DNA of 64,000 nucleotides from JBCAWW01 sp039024315 (GTDB lineage Bacteria > Bacteroidota > Bacteroidia > J057): contig JBCCQN010000014.1 in NCBI GenBank assembly GCA_039024315.1, forward strand, positions 1 through 64,000, in the 5' to 3' direction. Position numbers and translations under genes: made by a program. Shown one piece after another: positions 52,726 to 60,953 of the stretch (positions within the stretch are counted from its first letter, which is position 1; each line of letters begins with the position of its first letter). Under the pieces are notes generated by a model. It made no database searches and was not told where the DNA came from. It was given only the letters and a program-made list of their open reading frames with translations.

Positions 52726-52773
52726 GGTGTTAGCGGCTTACAGGCAAGGCTCAGTCTCTGAGCCGCTGGCACC
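52726..52773 (+). terminator. Hairpin with two alternative stems after the giant protein gene
   Basis: GGTGTTAGCGGCT can pair with AGCCGCTGGCACC (two wobbles), or the inner GGCTCAG with CTGAGCC (52748-52764); the two folds share bases and exclude each other. No T-run follows. It may be a weak terminator, a processing site or a switch before the downstream gene. Confidence 0.4.
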
Positions 52774-52822
52774 TTATTGCCCAATCCATCCCTAGTTTTT
52801 TCATCTTTAAACAAGCAAAATC

Positions 52823-53815
52823 ATGTATAATCAAGCTGCATCCACCTTTCTCAATAGTGTGATTGACTACAGAGAGATTGCGCAAGCGATCGAAGCGGAT
52901 AAAAGCGCCTTAGGCTATGAAATAAGACGGAAAATCCGTTTTGCCTTAATGGATTTGGAACCTTCGACTTGCCTTTCTTTTCGATTGGTCAAAAACGGTA
53001 CCTTCAAAAGAGAAGTCCAGCTGAGTGCCAGTTTGGAGTACGCACAGGTATTGATTGCCTATATGCGTGAGGACAAATATGAGGGTTATGCTATCGAAAG
53101 CAGCGTAACTCCTGTAGTGCTAAAAGCTACGGAGCAGGCCATAGTTGGATTCTATTCTGGGGAAGAGGTACAGGAAAAGATTTCTGAGGGGATTTCTAAT
53201 CAAATCAGGCAGAGTCGAATTATCAAAGATATCCTTGCCAAGGATATTAAGGCTAATCAGACTTGGCTCAAGCACGAAATTAAGACCTTGTTGGCCGATG
53301 AATCTGCCTCTTCGATTGCAGGACGGATGATCGATTCGGTCTCAGATAGTATCGTTTCTTTTCTTTCTTCGACTATGGGACAAAATCTCATGGCCGCGAT
53401 AGGAAAATTTATGGCCACTGGGATGGGTAAAATTCTCATGCAGCAGATTGGGATTGTGGTAGCCAAGGCGCTTGCTTCGGGAGTCTTAAAGTCAGTGATT
53501 TTGATGGCGATCAAGAAAATCGGCGTGGGCATACTTATCAAAACGGTAGTAGGGAAAGCGATCATCGCGCTGCTAGCGCTAGTCGGTATAACGGGAATAC
53601 CACTAGCCTGGATTATCATTCCGATTATCGCTGGTGTATTGATCTATGAGTACAATAGTTTCCCCGAAAAATTGGCCGAGAAAATTCCTAATAGTGTAGC
53701 CGCTAATATCAATTCCAATTTTGAATCCTTAAACAATACTGTGGTCGAAGAGATCGTCAGTGTGATTACGGGAGACTTAGTGGGGCACTTGACAAAGGTG
53801 AGAAAATTTGAGTAG
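52823..53815 (+). CDS. Membrane protein of unknown family, first gene of the tubulin-like cassette
   Basis: 330 residues with no family I recognise and no signal peptide. Residues 1-200 are soluble, mostly helical (YREIAQAIEADKSALGYEIRRKIRFALMDLEP, IRQSRIIKDILAKDIKANQTWLKHEIKTLL). Residues about 205-290 are strongly hydrophobic and Gly/Ala/Ile-rich, with three to four helices, some with lysines on one face (VLKSVILMAIKKIGVGILIKTVVGKAIIALLALVGITG, AWIIIPIIAGVLIYEY). The end is amphipathic. The shape suggests a membrane-inserting or membrane-deforming protein. It lies 117 bases before the tubulin-like gene on the same strand. Confidence 0.6.
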   Translation: MYNQAASTFLNSVIDYREIAQAIEADKSALGYEIRRKIRFALMDLEPSTCLSFRLVKNGTFKREVQLSASLEYAQVLIAYMREDKYEGYAIESSVTPVVLKATEQAIVGFYSGEEVQEKISEGISNQIRQSRIIKDILAKDIKANQTWLKHEIKTLLADESASSIAGRMIDSVSDSIVSFLSSTMGQNLMAAIGKFMATGMGKILMQQIGIVVAKALASGVLKSVILMAIKKIGVGILIKTVVGKAIIALLALVGITGIPLAWIIIPIIAGVLIYEYNSFPEKLAEKIPNSVAANINSNFESLNNTVVEEIVSVITGDLVGHLTKVRKFE

Positions 53816-53866
53816 CGGCCTGCCGGATCTCTTCTGTATTCCTTTAGCTTTTTATTGGTAGAGAAA

Positions 53867-53889
53867 AGCGTTCTGCGCAGCAGAACGCT
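53867..53889. repeat. Perfect GCGTTC-type interrupted palindrome inside the tubulin-like cassette
   Basis: AGCGTTCTGC, loop GCA, GCAGAACGCT: a 10-bp perfect stem, the cleanest member of the dispersed family. It lies between the membrane protein and the tubulin-like gene, in the leader of the latter, without a T-run. Confidence 0.75.
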
Positions 53890-53932
53890 CACCTCTAGAG
53901 TACGACAAAACATTTCTAAAAAACACAAAAAA

Positions 53933-55900
53933 ATGGACCCAAACTTTGTAACAAATTACTTCCTGGGGAGAATATTTGATAAAACAGGCGAAATATTAAA
54001 ACCCAAAGTTGAAGCTTATTTAGAGCTAATTAAGCCCTATTTGATCGAAAAAAGTGAACGACAGCAATCTTCCTGCTTGATTGGTTTTGGAAGATGTGGC
54101 GGCAACATCTGCGAATACGTGCAAGAAAAAATAGATGAGGCTATTTCGCAGGAAGGCGAGGGAAATCGAAACCGATTGAGCCGGCTCTTAAGCGCTCAAA
54201 ATCTCAGACCCCTATCTGTCAATCCGCTGATTTTTACGGTTGACTTAGATATGCATGCTTTCAACGAAAAATCTTTAATAGGGGAAAGGAATTCCCGTTT
54301 CAACCCGATTGAATTGGAATCAAAAGGAGGGGCTGGACACCTGCAAGTTTCAGGAGAGCATCAAGCCTACAAGTATTTGTCTGTTGCCCCTGAGACTATC
54401 AATTCTAAGAACTGGCAAAACTTTTTTACTTTTTTGGTCAACACTGCAGGATTGAAGATCAATCCCACCAAGATGTACTTTTACATATTTAGCAGTGGAG
54501 GCGGTACTGGGTCAGGGATGTCATCAGTATTTGGCCGTGCCCAAAAATATGCTATATCGGAGCGAATCAGGGAAGCGAGCAAGACTAATAATATAAAGCT
54601 GAGAGAATCTTTAAAAGATGATAAAGTCGGGCTAGTGGATGCTCCTCCCTTTTCTCATTCGCTCTGTGTATTGCCTAATATCCCCAATAAGCTCAAGTTG
54701 CACAATCACATATTTTTGAACACAGGGAGGCTACTCTGTCGCCTACTCTCCAATTTGTATCTGGAAAACCATCCTCAGTCAAGTCCTCCCTCCGCCAAGG
54801 GTGTCAGGTCCAATGCTTTTCCCTGGAACTGCATGACTTTGATCTCTAACTACAGCTTTGCTCAACAGCTAGAGGGAGAATCTTTGGAACCTTCGGTCAG
54901 CATCGGGAAGTTTGAAAAAATTACCAATGACTTTGTCGCGCAGCAAATTCAGAACCTACTGCTTGCCCAAATCGATCCTAAAGAGGTCAGCAAAAAAGAC
55001 TGGGAAAAGTATGGGATAGGCCGGAGTGAGATCATCAAGCTTGATCCTGCCGACCTGCGGACCAACTTGTGGGGGCTAAATATGGTGGCTTACAATGAGA
55101 AGAGTACTAAAGAGGCCAAAAAGCATCCGATATCTCAATTATTTCTTGATTCTTTACAGCCACCCAGTATCAGTGCAGGAGCGAGCAAAGATGCCCCCAT
55201 CGTGAGAGGCTTGAGCCTCATGCCCATCAAAGCAGAGAAATATAGAGGCATATTTGAGGTTGAATCGATTGAGAAGAGGATTAAAGCCTTAGCAAAAATT
55301 CCCGCATTTCGAAGAGCAACCAGCATATTGACCGTGATTTCTTTGCCTTCAGAGGATTTTAAAGCCGAAGAAAGGGACTTTACCAAGCTGAAAAAGTACA
55401 ATACTCAAATTTTTGAAAATGCCAAGTCTCGGCGCTACGCGATCATCCTTTCTCCTCGGAATGAAATGAACATTACCACTTTTATTTGTGGCAGTGCGGT
55501 ATGTCTTAGTCAGGAGATCCTGATGCACTTATCCAACTACCTCTCAAGGGTATTTAATGATAAATCGATCTCTGGACAGGCATTGGAAAAACTGTTTTAC
55601 AGCTTTATCAACCCTTGTTTAGACTTGACTAAGGAAGAGCGACTGGAAAAGTTGAATCAATTCGCCTCGCATCTTCTAGAGCAAGAGGACCTGCAGGTTT
55701 ATACCACTTTACCGATGGACAAGTTTAAGGAAGAAGAGGAAGGGCTCTATGCCATTTCGGATCCCAAAGGAAGGCTAAAAATCGACGAATTAGCAGTAAG
55801 AAAAGAGGAGGTGCTCAACGCTCTCACTGAAATAATCGAGATCATGGATCATGAGATTGAGCAAAATGTTCCCTTTGAACTTGAACCTGTTTTGTACTAA
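53933..55900 (+). CDS. Tubulin/FtsZ-superfamily GTPase-like protein
   Basis: 655 residues. The nucleotide-binding half is recognisable: LIGFGRCGGNICEYV (residues 49-63, the glycine T1 loop), LIFTVDLDMHAF, a GGAGHLQVSGE loop, and the tubulin signature GGGTGSG at 189-195 after YFYIFSS. The following region has the expected strand/helix order with HNHIFLNTGRLL (nucleotide-stacking Asn region). I see no NxDxxD/E T7 catalytic motif after that helix, so GTP hydrolysis may be weak or absent. The C-terminal 300 residues match nothing known to me. It resembles the tubulin-like families distinct from FtsZ reported in scattered bacteria, thought to act with membrane proteins. The start MDPNFV is preferred; in-frame codons upstream run through the palindrome. 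Confidence 0.8.
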   Translation: MDPNFVTNYFLGRIFDKTGEILKPKVEAYLELIKPYLIEKSERQQSSCLIGFGRCGGNICEYVQEKIDEAISQEGEGNRNRLSRLLSAQNLRPLSVNPLIFTVDLDMHAFNEKSLIGERNSRFNPIELESKGGAGHLQVSGEHQAYKYLSVAPETINSKNWQNFFTFLVNTAGLKINPTKMYFYIFSSGGGTGSGMSSVFGRAQKYAISERIREASKTNNIKLRESLKDDKVGLVDAPPFSHSLCVLPNIPNKLKLHNHIFLNTGRLLCRLLSNLYLENHPQSSPPSAKGVRSNAFPWNCMTLISNYSFAQQLEGESLEPSVSIGKFEKITNDFVAQQIQNLLLAQIDPKEVSKKDWEKYGIGRSEIIKLDPADLRTNLWGLNMVAYNEKSTKEAKKHPISQLFLDSLQPPSISAGASKDAPIVRGLSLMPIKAEKYRGIFEVESIEKRIKALAKIPAFRRATSILTVISLPSEDFKAEERDFTKLKKYNTQIFENAKSRRYAIILSPRNEMNITTFICGSAVCLSQEILMHLSNYLSRVFNDKSISGQALEKLFYSFINPCLDLTKEERLEKLNQFASHLLEQEDLQVYTTLPMDKFKEEEEGLYAISDPKGRLKIDELAVRKEEVLNALTEIIEIMDHEIEQNVPFELEPVLY

Positions 55901-55948
55901 GGGATTGATACTCCCTCTGATAATCCATCAATATTAATCAACGAAATC

Positions 55949-57187
55949 ATGAAAAAAAGCATATTAATCATATCCGTTATTTGTGCCCTGTCATTTACGA
56001 TTTCTTGCCGACAAGCCGGTAAGCAAGCCGCTAAAGTGGTGCTGCCCAAAATCACCAAGTTCCTCAGAGCCAAGCCAATGGTCTTTGGTGGGAAGATTTC
56101 CAAAAAACTCTTCGGTTCAAAAAGTGTAAAAGAGGCATCCAACTATGTATCCAGCCATACCAATTATCAATTGCAATACGTCCAAGCTGGAAAACTCGCC
56201 CAATATAGTGGAGATGTAGGCAAGGTCTTGAGTGAGATTTCTTACCACTTTGACGATGTCATTCAGACCGTCAGTCATAGTGCCAGCCTCAAGGTACTCA
56301 AGGAGGATCGAAGCATCCGTGCTCATGTGCTCAAATACATCAAAGGGATTAAGCTTAAAGATGTGCGCTATGCAGTTGACCTAAACGGGAATGTTGAATT
56401 CATTATTCCCAAAGGCAGAGGCGAGCTAAAAGGTTGTGTCAATCTGTTCAAAATGATTAGGCAGACCGCAGTATATGCGGGAGGTATAGGCGGGGCCTAT
56501 CTGGCAGGAGCTTCCCAAGATGAGGAAGAGGAGCAAATCCTTGAGGACTTGGAAGAAATAAATGAAATTTTAGAAAATGATCGAATAAGTGAAGTAGGGC
56601 CGGTTTTTACTCGCTTCAAGAACGATTCTTTTGAAAAGGATGCTTCTGAGGAAAATAAGGTTCCTTCAGACTGGCAAGCTAATTTAGACCTAGGCTGGAA
56701 AAGGTTGCCAGATATCCATGACCATGATAGTGAAATCGCGGAAGTAGAAATTGAATCTAGCTATGGAGAGAAATGCGTTGGCTTACTCGCTCATCCGCAG
56801 GGAAAAGTCGAATACATCGCCCAAGAACTAACGCAGTCACTTAAACCTAAGCAATACTACAGGATAGAGTTTTCTGCTTGCTATTCTGAAAATTACTTGT
56901 ACCAGATTGACAATCAGCATGTAAAAACTGATTATGGACATCCATTAGGGCTTTATCTCTTAGGATTGCGGAAAGACAATGGACAGGTTGATATCTTGAC
57001 CCAAAGTCCTTCCGTAGATCGCAAGGAATGGGGTAAGTATACTTTCTTTTTTCAAGCGCAAACGGAGTATGTTGCCCTCGCTTTTTCACCCTTCTTTCCC
57101 GATGTCAAGTGGGGCTATGGCAATGTGCTGATAGATAAAATATCGCCTGTCTTTCTTGCCGAAGGGGTGGAAGTGATCTCCCTTTAA
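55949..57187 (+). CDS. Lipoprotein of the tubulin-like cassette with C-terminal jelly-roll-like domain
   Basis: 412 residues; signal peptide ends SFTISC (Cys20). Residues 21-200 are basic and helical with a hydrophobic, Gly-rich patch (TAVYAGGIGGAYLAG); then an acidic linker (DEEEEQILEDLEEINEIL). Residues about 235-405 look like a carbohydrate-binding-type jelly-roll: DWQANLDLGWKRLPD, YIAQELTQSLKPKQYYRIEFSACYSENYLYQIDNQHV, GKYTFFFQAQTEYVALAF and YGNVLIDKI, a pattern common in Bacteroidota envelope proteins near OmpA. It starts 48 bases after the tubulin-like gene and is last before a strong terminator. Confidence 0.7.
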   Translation: MKKSILIISVICALSFTISCRQAGKQAAKVVLPKITKFLRAKPMVFGGKISKKLFGSKSVKEASNYVSSHTNYQLQYVQAGKLAQYSGDVGKVLSEISYHFDDVIQTVSHSASLKVLKEDRSIRAHVLKYIKGIKLKDVRYAVDLNGNVEFIIPKGRGELKGCVNLFKMIRQTAVYAGGIGGAYLAGASQDEEEEQILEDLEEINEILENDRISEVGPVFTRFKNDSFEKDASEENKVPSDWQANLDLGWKRLPDIHDHDSEIAEVEIESSYGEKCVGLLAHPQGKVEYIAQELTQSLKPKQYYRIEFSACYSENYLYQIDNQHVKTDYGHPLGLYLLGLRKDNGQVDILTQSPSVDRKEWGKYTFFFQAQTEYVALAFSPFFPDVKWGYGNVLIDKISPVFLAEGVEVISL

Positions 57188-57189
57188 GA

Positions 57190-57224
57190 CAAAAAAAGAG
57201 CCGCAGATCATGCGGCTCTTCTTA
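57190..57224. terminator. Bidirectional intrinsic terminator
   Basis: AAGAGCCGCA, loop GATCA, TGCGGCTCTT (57196-57220) with seven A on one side and T-rich sequence on the other. On the minus strand a run of seven T follows, so it ends both the lipoprotein gene and the convergent NADH dehydrogenase gene. Confidence 0.88.
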
Positions 57225-57236
57225 TATTTCTGATCG

Positions 57237-58544
57237 CTAAGCGAACTCTTTTTTCTTCTTTGTTTTACGACTCTTAAAGGGCCGTATAATCACGCGTGTT
57301 CCCTTGTCGTAGGTAAAATAACTCCAGACCCAGTTAACGAAGACGACGAGTTTGTTGCGGAAGCCGATCATGTAAAGGAGGTGAACAAACATCCACGCCA
57401 ACCATGCGACAAAGCCATTCATATGGAGCTTGCGGAAGTCCACAACTGCTTTGTTACGTCCGATAGTGGCCATGCTACCTTTATCATAGTAGGTAAATTC
57501 GACTAAGTCATCTTCACCTTTTAGCATCTTTGCTAGGTTGAGGCCAAGGTGTTCTCCCTGCTGGATCGCGCCAGGTGCTACCTGAGGATGGCCGTTAGGA
57601 TATTCCTCCGTACGCATTAAGGCGAGGTCCCCAATCACATATACATCCTCAAAGCCAAAGGCTTTATTGTAGCGATCCACTTCGATGCGTTGGCCTCCGG
57701 CGAGCTTGGCGTCCTCAAGCCCATTGATCAAATTTCCTTTGATACCCGCAGCCCAGATGACGGTGCTAGCTTCAAAGGTTTTGCCTTTATCAGTTTGAAT
57801 GATATCGCCTTCGTACTCGGTTACTCTATTTTCTAGCCATATATGGACACCCAGCTTTTCAAGCGAACGCTTAGCATCATCAGAAGATTTCTCTGACATA
57901 CCGCTCAACAATTGCGAACTGGCTTCGATCAAGTGGATCTCCATCATCCTTAAGTCTAGCTCCGGATAATCGCTGGGGAGTACATGGCGCTTGAGCTCAG
58001 CTAAAGCACCTGCAGTCTCTACTCCGGTAGGACCACCGCCTACAACTACAAACTTAAGTAAGGTGTCCTTGCGGGCGAGATCATTGGTCTGCAGTGCCAT
58101 TTCAAAGTTTTGCAAGATCAAACTTCGAAGGTCTAGGGCCTCTGGGATGCTTTTCATCCCCACAGAAAGGTCCTCGACGTCTTGCATGCCAAAGAAATTG
58201 GTTGAACTACCCGTAGCTAAGACGAGATAATCGTAGTTGACCTCGCCGATAGAGGTATATACTGTTTTCAGTCCAGGATCGATGCGCTCGACCTCAGCCA
58301 TACGAAAGAATAAATTGTCCTGCGTACCAAACATTTTACGCAAGGGGAAAGCAATGGAATCTGGCTCCAAACCACCAGTCGCCACCTGATAGAGCAGAGG
58401 CTGGAAAGTATGGTAGTTATTACGGTCCAACATGACCACCTGCATAGGCAGATTGCGTAGCTTTTTTGCCAAGGTGATACCTCCAAATCCTCCGCCAATG
58501 ATGACCAAACGAGGAAGGTTGGTTTTTGGGAGGGAAGCTTTCAT
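57237..58544 (-). CDS. ndh: Type II NADH dehydrogenase (NDH-2)
   Basis: A 435-residue flavoprotein. FAD fold at the N-terminus (LVIIGGGFGGITLAKKL, then MLDRNNYHTFQPLLYQVATGGLEPDSI with the quinone-site region), NADH fold at about 160-200 (VVVGGGPTGVETAGALAEL), FAD-closing IGDLALM near residue 305, QQGEHLGLNLAKML, and a hydrophobic C-terminus (AWLAWMFVHLLYMIGF) for membrane attachment. It passes electrons from NADH to menaquinone without proton pumping. Monocistronic between two terminators or promoters. Confidence 0.92.
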   Translation of the reverse strand: MKASLPKTNLPRLVIIGGGFGGITLAKKLRNLPMQVVMLDRNNYHTFQPLLYQVATGGLEPDSIAFPLRKMFGTQDNLFFRMAEVERIDPGLKTVYTSIGEVNYDYLVLATGSSTNFFGMQDVEDLSVGMKSIPEALDLRSLILQNFEMALQTNDLARKDTLLKFVVVGGGPTGVETAGALAELKRHVLPSDYPELDLRMMEIHLIEASSQLLSGMSEKSSDDAKRSLEKLGVHIWLENRVTEYEGDIIQTDKGKTFEASTVIWAAGIKGNLINGLEDAKLAGGQRIEVDRYNKAFGFEDVYVIGDLALMRTEEYPNGHPQVAPGAIQQGEHLGLNLAKMLKGEDDLVEFTYYDKGSMATIGRNKAVVDFRKLHMNGFVAWLAWMFVHLLYMIGFRNKLVVFVNWVWSYFTYDKGTRVIIRPFKSRKTKKKKEFA

Positions 58545-58758
58545 ATATATTGAAATTAGTAGGTCAAAAAATAAATTAGTGTCTATAGTAAACTGCTCAT
58601 TTTGAGGCAGATTGATGAAAGTCCTACAACATAAGAACCTAAATCATTGCACTTATCTAAGATACGATTATTGATGAGATTCGTTGACAAAAACTAAGGT
58701 TTTTATGCCCTGTTTTCTATCCGTAAGTTTGTATTCTCAAATTGCATCCATTAAACCT

Positions 58759-59868
58759 ATGTCAGTCCGATTTTATAGCCTTCCTATCCAAGAGATTCGA
58801 GATGAAAGTCCCGATGCTTATAGCCTATTTTTGGCGAATCCTGATCCGACGCTTTTTCAATACAAAGCGGGGCAATATCTTACCCTCAAAGTAGAGATTG
58901 ATGGACAAGAAGAACGTCGGGCCTACTCATTAGCTAGTGCCCCTCATCAGGCGACATCCCTGCGGGTAACGATCAAACGCGTACCCGGTGGGAAGGTGTC
59001 TAACCATCTGCGGGATCACTACAAAGCAGGGGACGAATTAGCCGTATTACCGCCTATGGGTAGTTTTACGTTTGTGCCTAATCCAGAAGTGAGCAGGGAA
59101 TATGTATTTATTGGGGCGGGCAGCGGGATCACGCCTTTGATGTCAATGCTACAGACTGTTTTGGAGGGAGAACTCAGAAGTAAAGTGACACTTTGGTATG
59201 GCAATCGCACTGAGGCAGACATTGTATTTAGGCAGGAACTGGCTTTTTTGAGGGAAGCGTTCGGCGACCGCCTGAACATCAGATACATCTTGAGCCGAGC
59301 TGATGATAGCTGGCCGGGTTTTAGAGGACGCCTCGATGAGGAACGCTTATTTGATTGGATTTCGGAGCTTTTTATGGCAGGAGAGCTGCGCAAACGCTAC
59401 TATCTCTGTGGCCCGGCAGGGATGATGGAGGCAGCCGAAAAAGCCCTAATCAAGCAAGCCGTAAATCCGGATGATATCTATCAAGAATATTACTCTGCTC
59501 CCCTTCCCTCAGAAGAAGAAATTGCGCGTTCCTACGCAGTAGATGAAAAAGGCCAAGAACATATCTCCGATGGGGAAACTGACTATGTCTTGCAAGAGCA
59601 AACAGTAGCTATCATACTCGATGGCGAGACACATCAGCTAATCGTCCAAGCGGATGAATATATTTTAGATTCTGCCATTAGGGCTGGTCTTGAGCCCCCT
59701 TATTCCTGTCAAGCCGGTACCTGTAGTAGCTGTCGAGCGATGCTGATTTCAGGGACAGTGGCGATGGACGAAAGCCTTGGCTTAAGTGATGCAGAATTGG
59801 AGCAAGGCTACGTGCTTAGCTGTCAATGCCACCCCTTGGATGAAGAGGTGGTGCTAGACTTTGAGTAG
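58759..59868 (+). CDS. PaaE-like ferredoxin-NAD(P)H reductase with 2Fe-2S domain
   Basis: 369 residues. FAD domain (5-105) with RRAYSLASAP (RxYS); NAD(P) domain (110-240) with YVFIGAGSGITPLMSML and YYLCGPAGMMEAAEKAL; plant-type 2Fe-2S ferredoxin domain (about 280-369) with ligands Cys317, Cys322 and Cys325 in YSCQAGTCSSC and Cys355 in VLSCQCHP. The domain order is that of PaaE/HmpX-type reductases, which feed electrons to oxygenases. No paaABCD oxygenase genes are nearby, so the true partner is unknown. The start MSVRFYSLP is preferred over an upstream in-frame ATG, which adds 25 unrelated residues. Confidence 0.88.
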   Translation: MSVRFYSLPIQEIRDESPDAYSLFLANPDPTLFQYKAGQYLTLKVEIDGQEERRAYSLASAPHQATSLRVTIKRVPGGKVSNHLRDHYKAGDELAVLPPMGSFTFVPNPEVSREYVFIGAGSGITPLMSMLQTVLEGELRSKVTLWYGNRTEADIVFRQELAFLREAFGDRLNIRYILSRADDSWPGFRGRLDEERLFDWISELFMAGELRKRYYLCGPAGMMEAAEKALIKQAVNPDDIYQEYYSAPLPSEEEIARSYAVDEKGQEHISDGETDYVLQEQTVAIILDGETHQLIVQADEYILDSAIRAGLEPPYSCQAGTCSSCRAMLISGTVAMDESLGLSDAELEQGYVLSCQCHPLDEEVVLDFE

Positions 59869-60325
59869 AATACCCCTGCAAAAATGCGTATTTATACGCT
59901 AGTAAGAATCAACTAGGGGTTGCAGCTTTACATCAGCCATTAAAACCCCCTAAAACGAATCCCATTAATACGCACTTTTCAGGTGGGGCTCGTCTTGAGC
60001 CTCACACTACTGCTGTTTGGCTTTTCCCTACAGGCCCTAGAGAGCGCAAAAGCACAGCTAAAAAACACAAATGTTAGCTCCCCGTGATTAGGTCGCGGGA
60101 AGGAATGCTTGCCTAAATGGCAAAGTGTTTCGGCCTTGCTCAATTTGGATTATCAGCTATAAATAGAGGCTAAGATTGTCATCAATATGCCTTGTGAGCA
60201 CATTAAATTTGGCACCTTGGCTGCCAAAGCGTCGCTGATGTCGCTACAATATTATAAGAATCATTTATTCAATTCTCTTCATTAAATCCTAATGGCCTCT
60301 CTTCCTCCCCGGTAGAGAGGTTTTT
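59869..60325. other. Gene-free stretch ending in a plus-strand terminator
   Basis: 457 bases. No full gene. A short plus-strand frame at about 59982-60087 encodes a signal-peptide-like segment (GLVLSLTLLLFGFSLQA) that ends in a stop soon after, perhaps a remnant of an exported-protein gene. The stretch ends in a good plus-strand terminator about 430 bases past the nearest plus-strand stop, so a small RNA or long 3' untranslated region is possible. Confidence 0.4.
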
Positions 60326-60327
60326 TT
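60295..60327 (+). terminator. Intrinsic terminator in a gene-poor stretch
   Basis: CCTCTC and GAGAGG pair around a 13-base loop, followed by seven T. Confidence 0.7.
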
Positions 60328-60523
60328 ATGGTAGGACATCTACACGTGTAGCTATGCTATCTGCTTCCAATAGGTGCCTTTCGGATAAATCTGGCGGAGA
60401 CTGAGGACTGAAAAATATCTCCATCAAGCCCACGATCGTAATCAAAATCATGCCGATCATCGTAACTTGCCGCAAACCGATCGTTTTTCGCTGCCTCTGC
60501 TTATTGTGTATAATTATTCTCAT
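60326..60523 (-). CDS. Possible small single-pass membrane protein
   Basis: A 65-residue frame: a basic N-terminus (MRIIIHNKQRQRKTIGLR), one hydrophobic helix (VTMIGMILITIVGLMEIFF) and a polar tail ending RVDVLP. The positive-inside charge bias and AT-rich upstream region are gene-like, but no homologue is recognised and its stop lies in the T-run of the opposing terminator. It may be real or chance. Confidence 0.35.
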   Translation of the reverse strand: MRIIIHNKQRQRKTIGLRQVTMIGMILITIVGLMEIFFSPQSPPDLSERHLLEADSIATRVDVLP

Positions 60524-60953
60524 TAGTTTTTATTTTGGATATTTTAAATATCGGTAATTATTGCTCGGGGATAAATACATATTTTAAACAATCATTACAT
60601 AAAAAATCGTTTCTCAACCTATTAAACTTATGCTAGGTTAAATGCCTGATTATGAAGTGTTAAACGCCCTTTCTTAAGTTTTTTATCTCTCTGTGCCGTA
60701 TCTCTTTATTGTCTCTGGTCTTAGTCTAGTCGTCATTGGTAACAATGTCTTTCTTGGCGCGCCCGCAGTGAGGACCTTGTTAGCGAGGATGTTTTTGGTA
60801 CTCAAAGCACAAGAAATAAGTAATGACTGGAGTCAAAAGGAGGGCTATTGGATACTGCGCTAGAGCGCTAAAGGCGCTTTTTGCTAAAATCGGTTTCGCT
60901 ATGCCACCTTTGCCTGACTTTTTGCTTCTTTACAAAGAACCTATCTTTGATCT
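60524..60953. other. Intergenic region upstream of the cyclase gene
   Basis: 430 bases, AT-rich in the first half. No gene was supported. It holds a small AGCGC/GCGCT hairpin followed by TTTTT near 60865-60885 and the cyclase promoter candidate at 60921-60949. Confidence 0.4.
60921..60949 (+). promoter_or_regulatory. Candidate promoter of the cyclase gene, implying a leaderless message
   Basis: TTTG (60921-60924), 17-base spacer, TATCTTTG (60942-60949), a full -7 match. Transcription would begin about 6-7 bases later, at or next to the ATG at 60954. Confidence 0.5.

Noticed and set aside
52823..53815. Bacterial gasdermin cleaved by the nearby CHAT protease
   Set aside because: The hydrophobic stretch is helical and C-terminal, unlike the N-terminal beta-rich gasdermin pore domain; five genes' worth of distance and the envelope location of the CHAT protein also argue against it.
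53933..55900. Calling the tubulin-like gene ftsZ
   Set aside because: Only the nucleotide loops match; length, C-terminal half, missing T7 motif and lack of division-gene neighbours argue against cell-division FtsZ.
58759..59868. Calling the reductase paaE of a phenylacetate operon
   Set aside because: Domain order fits PaaE, but no phenylacetyl-CoA epoxidase or catabolic genes lie nearby, so no gene symbol was given.
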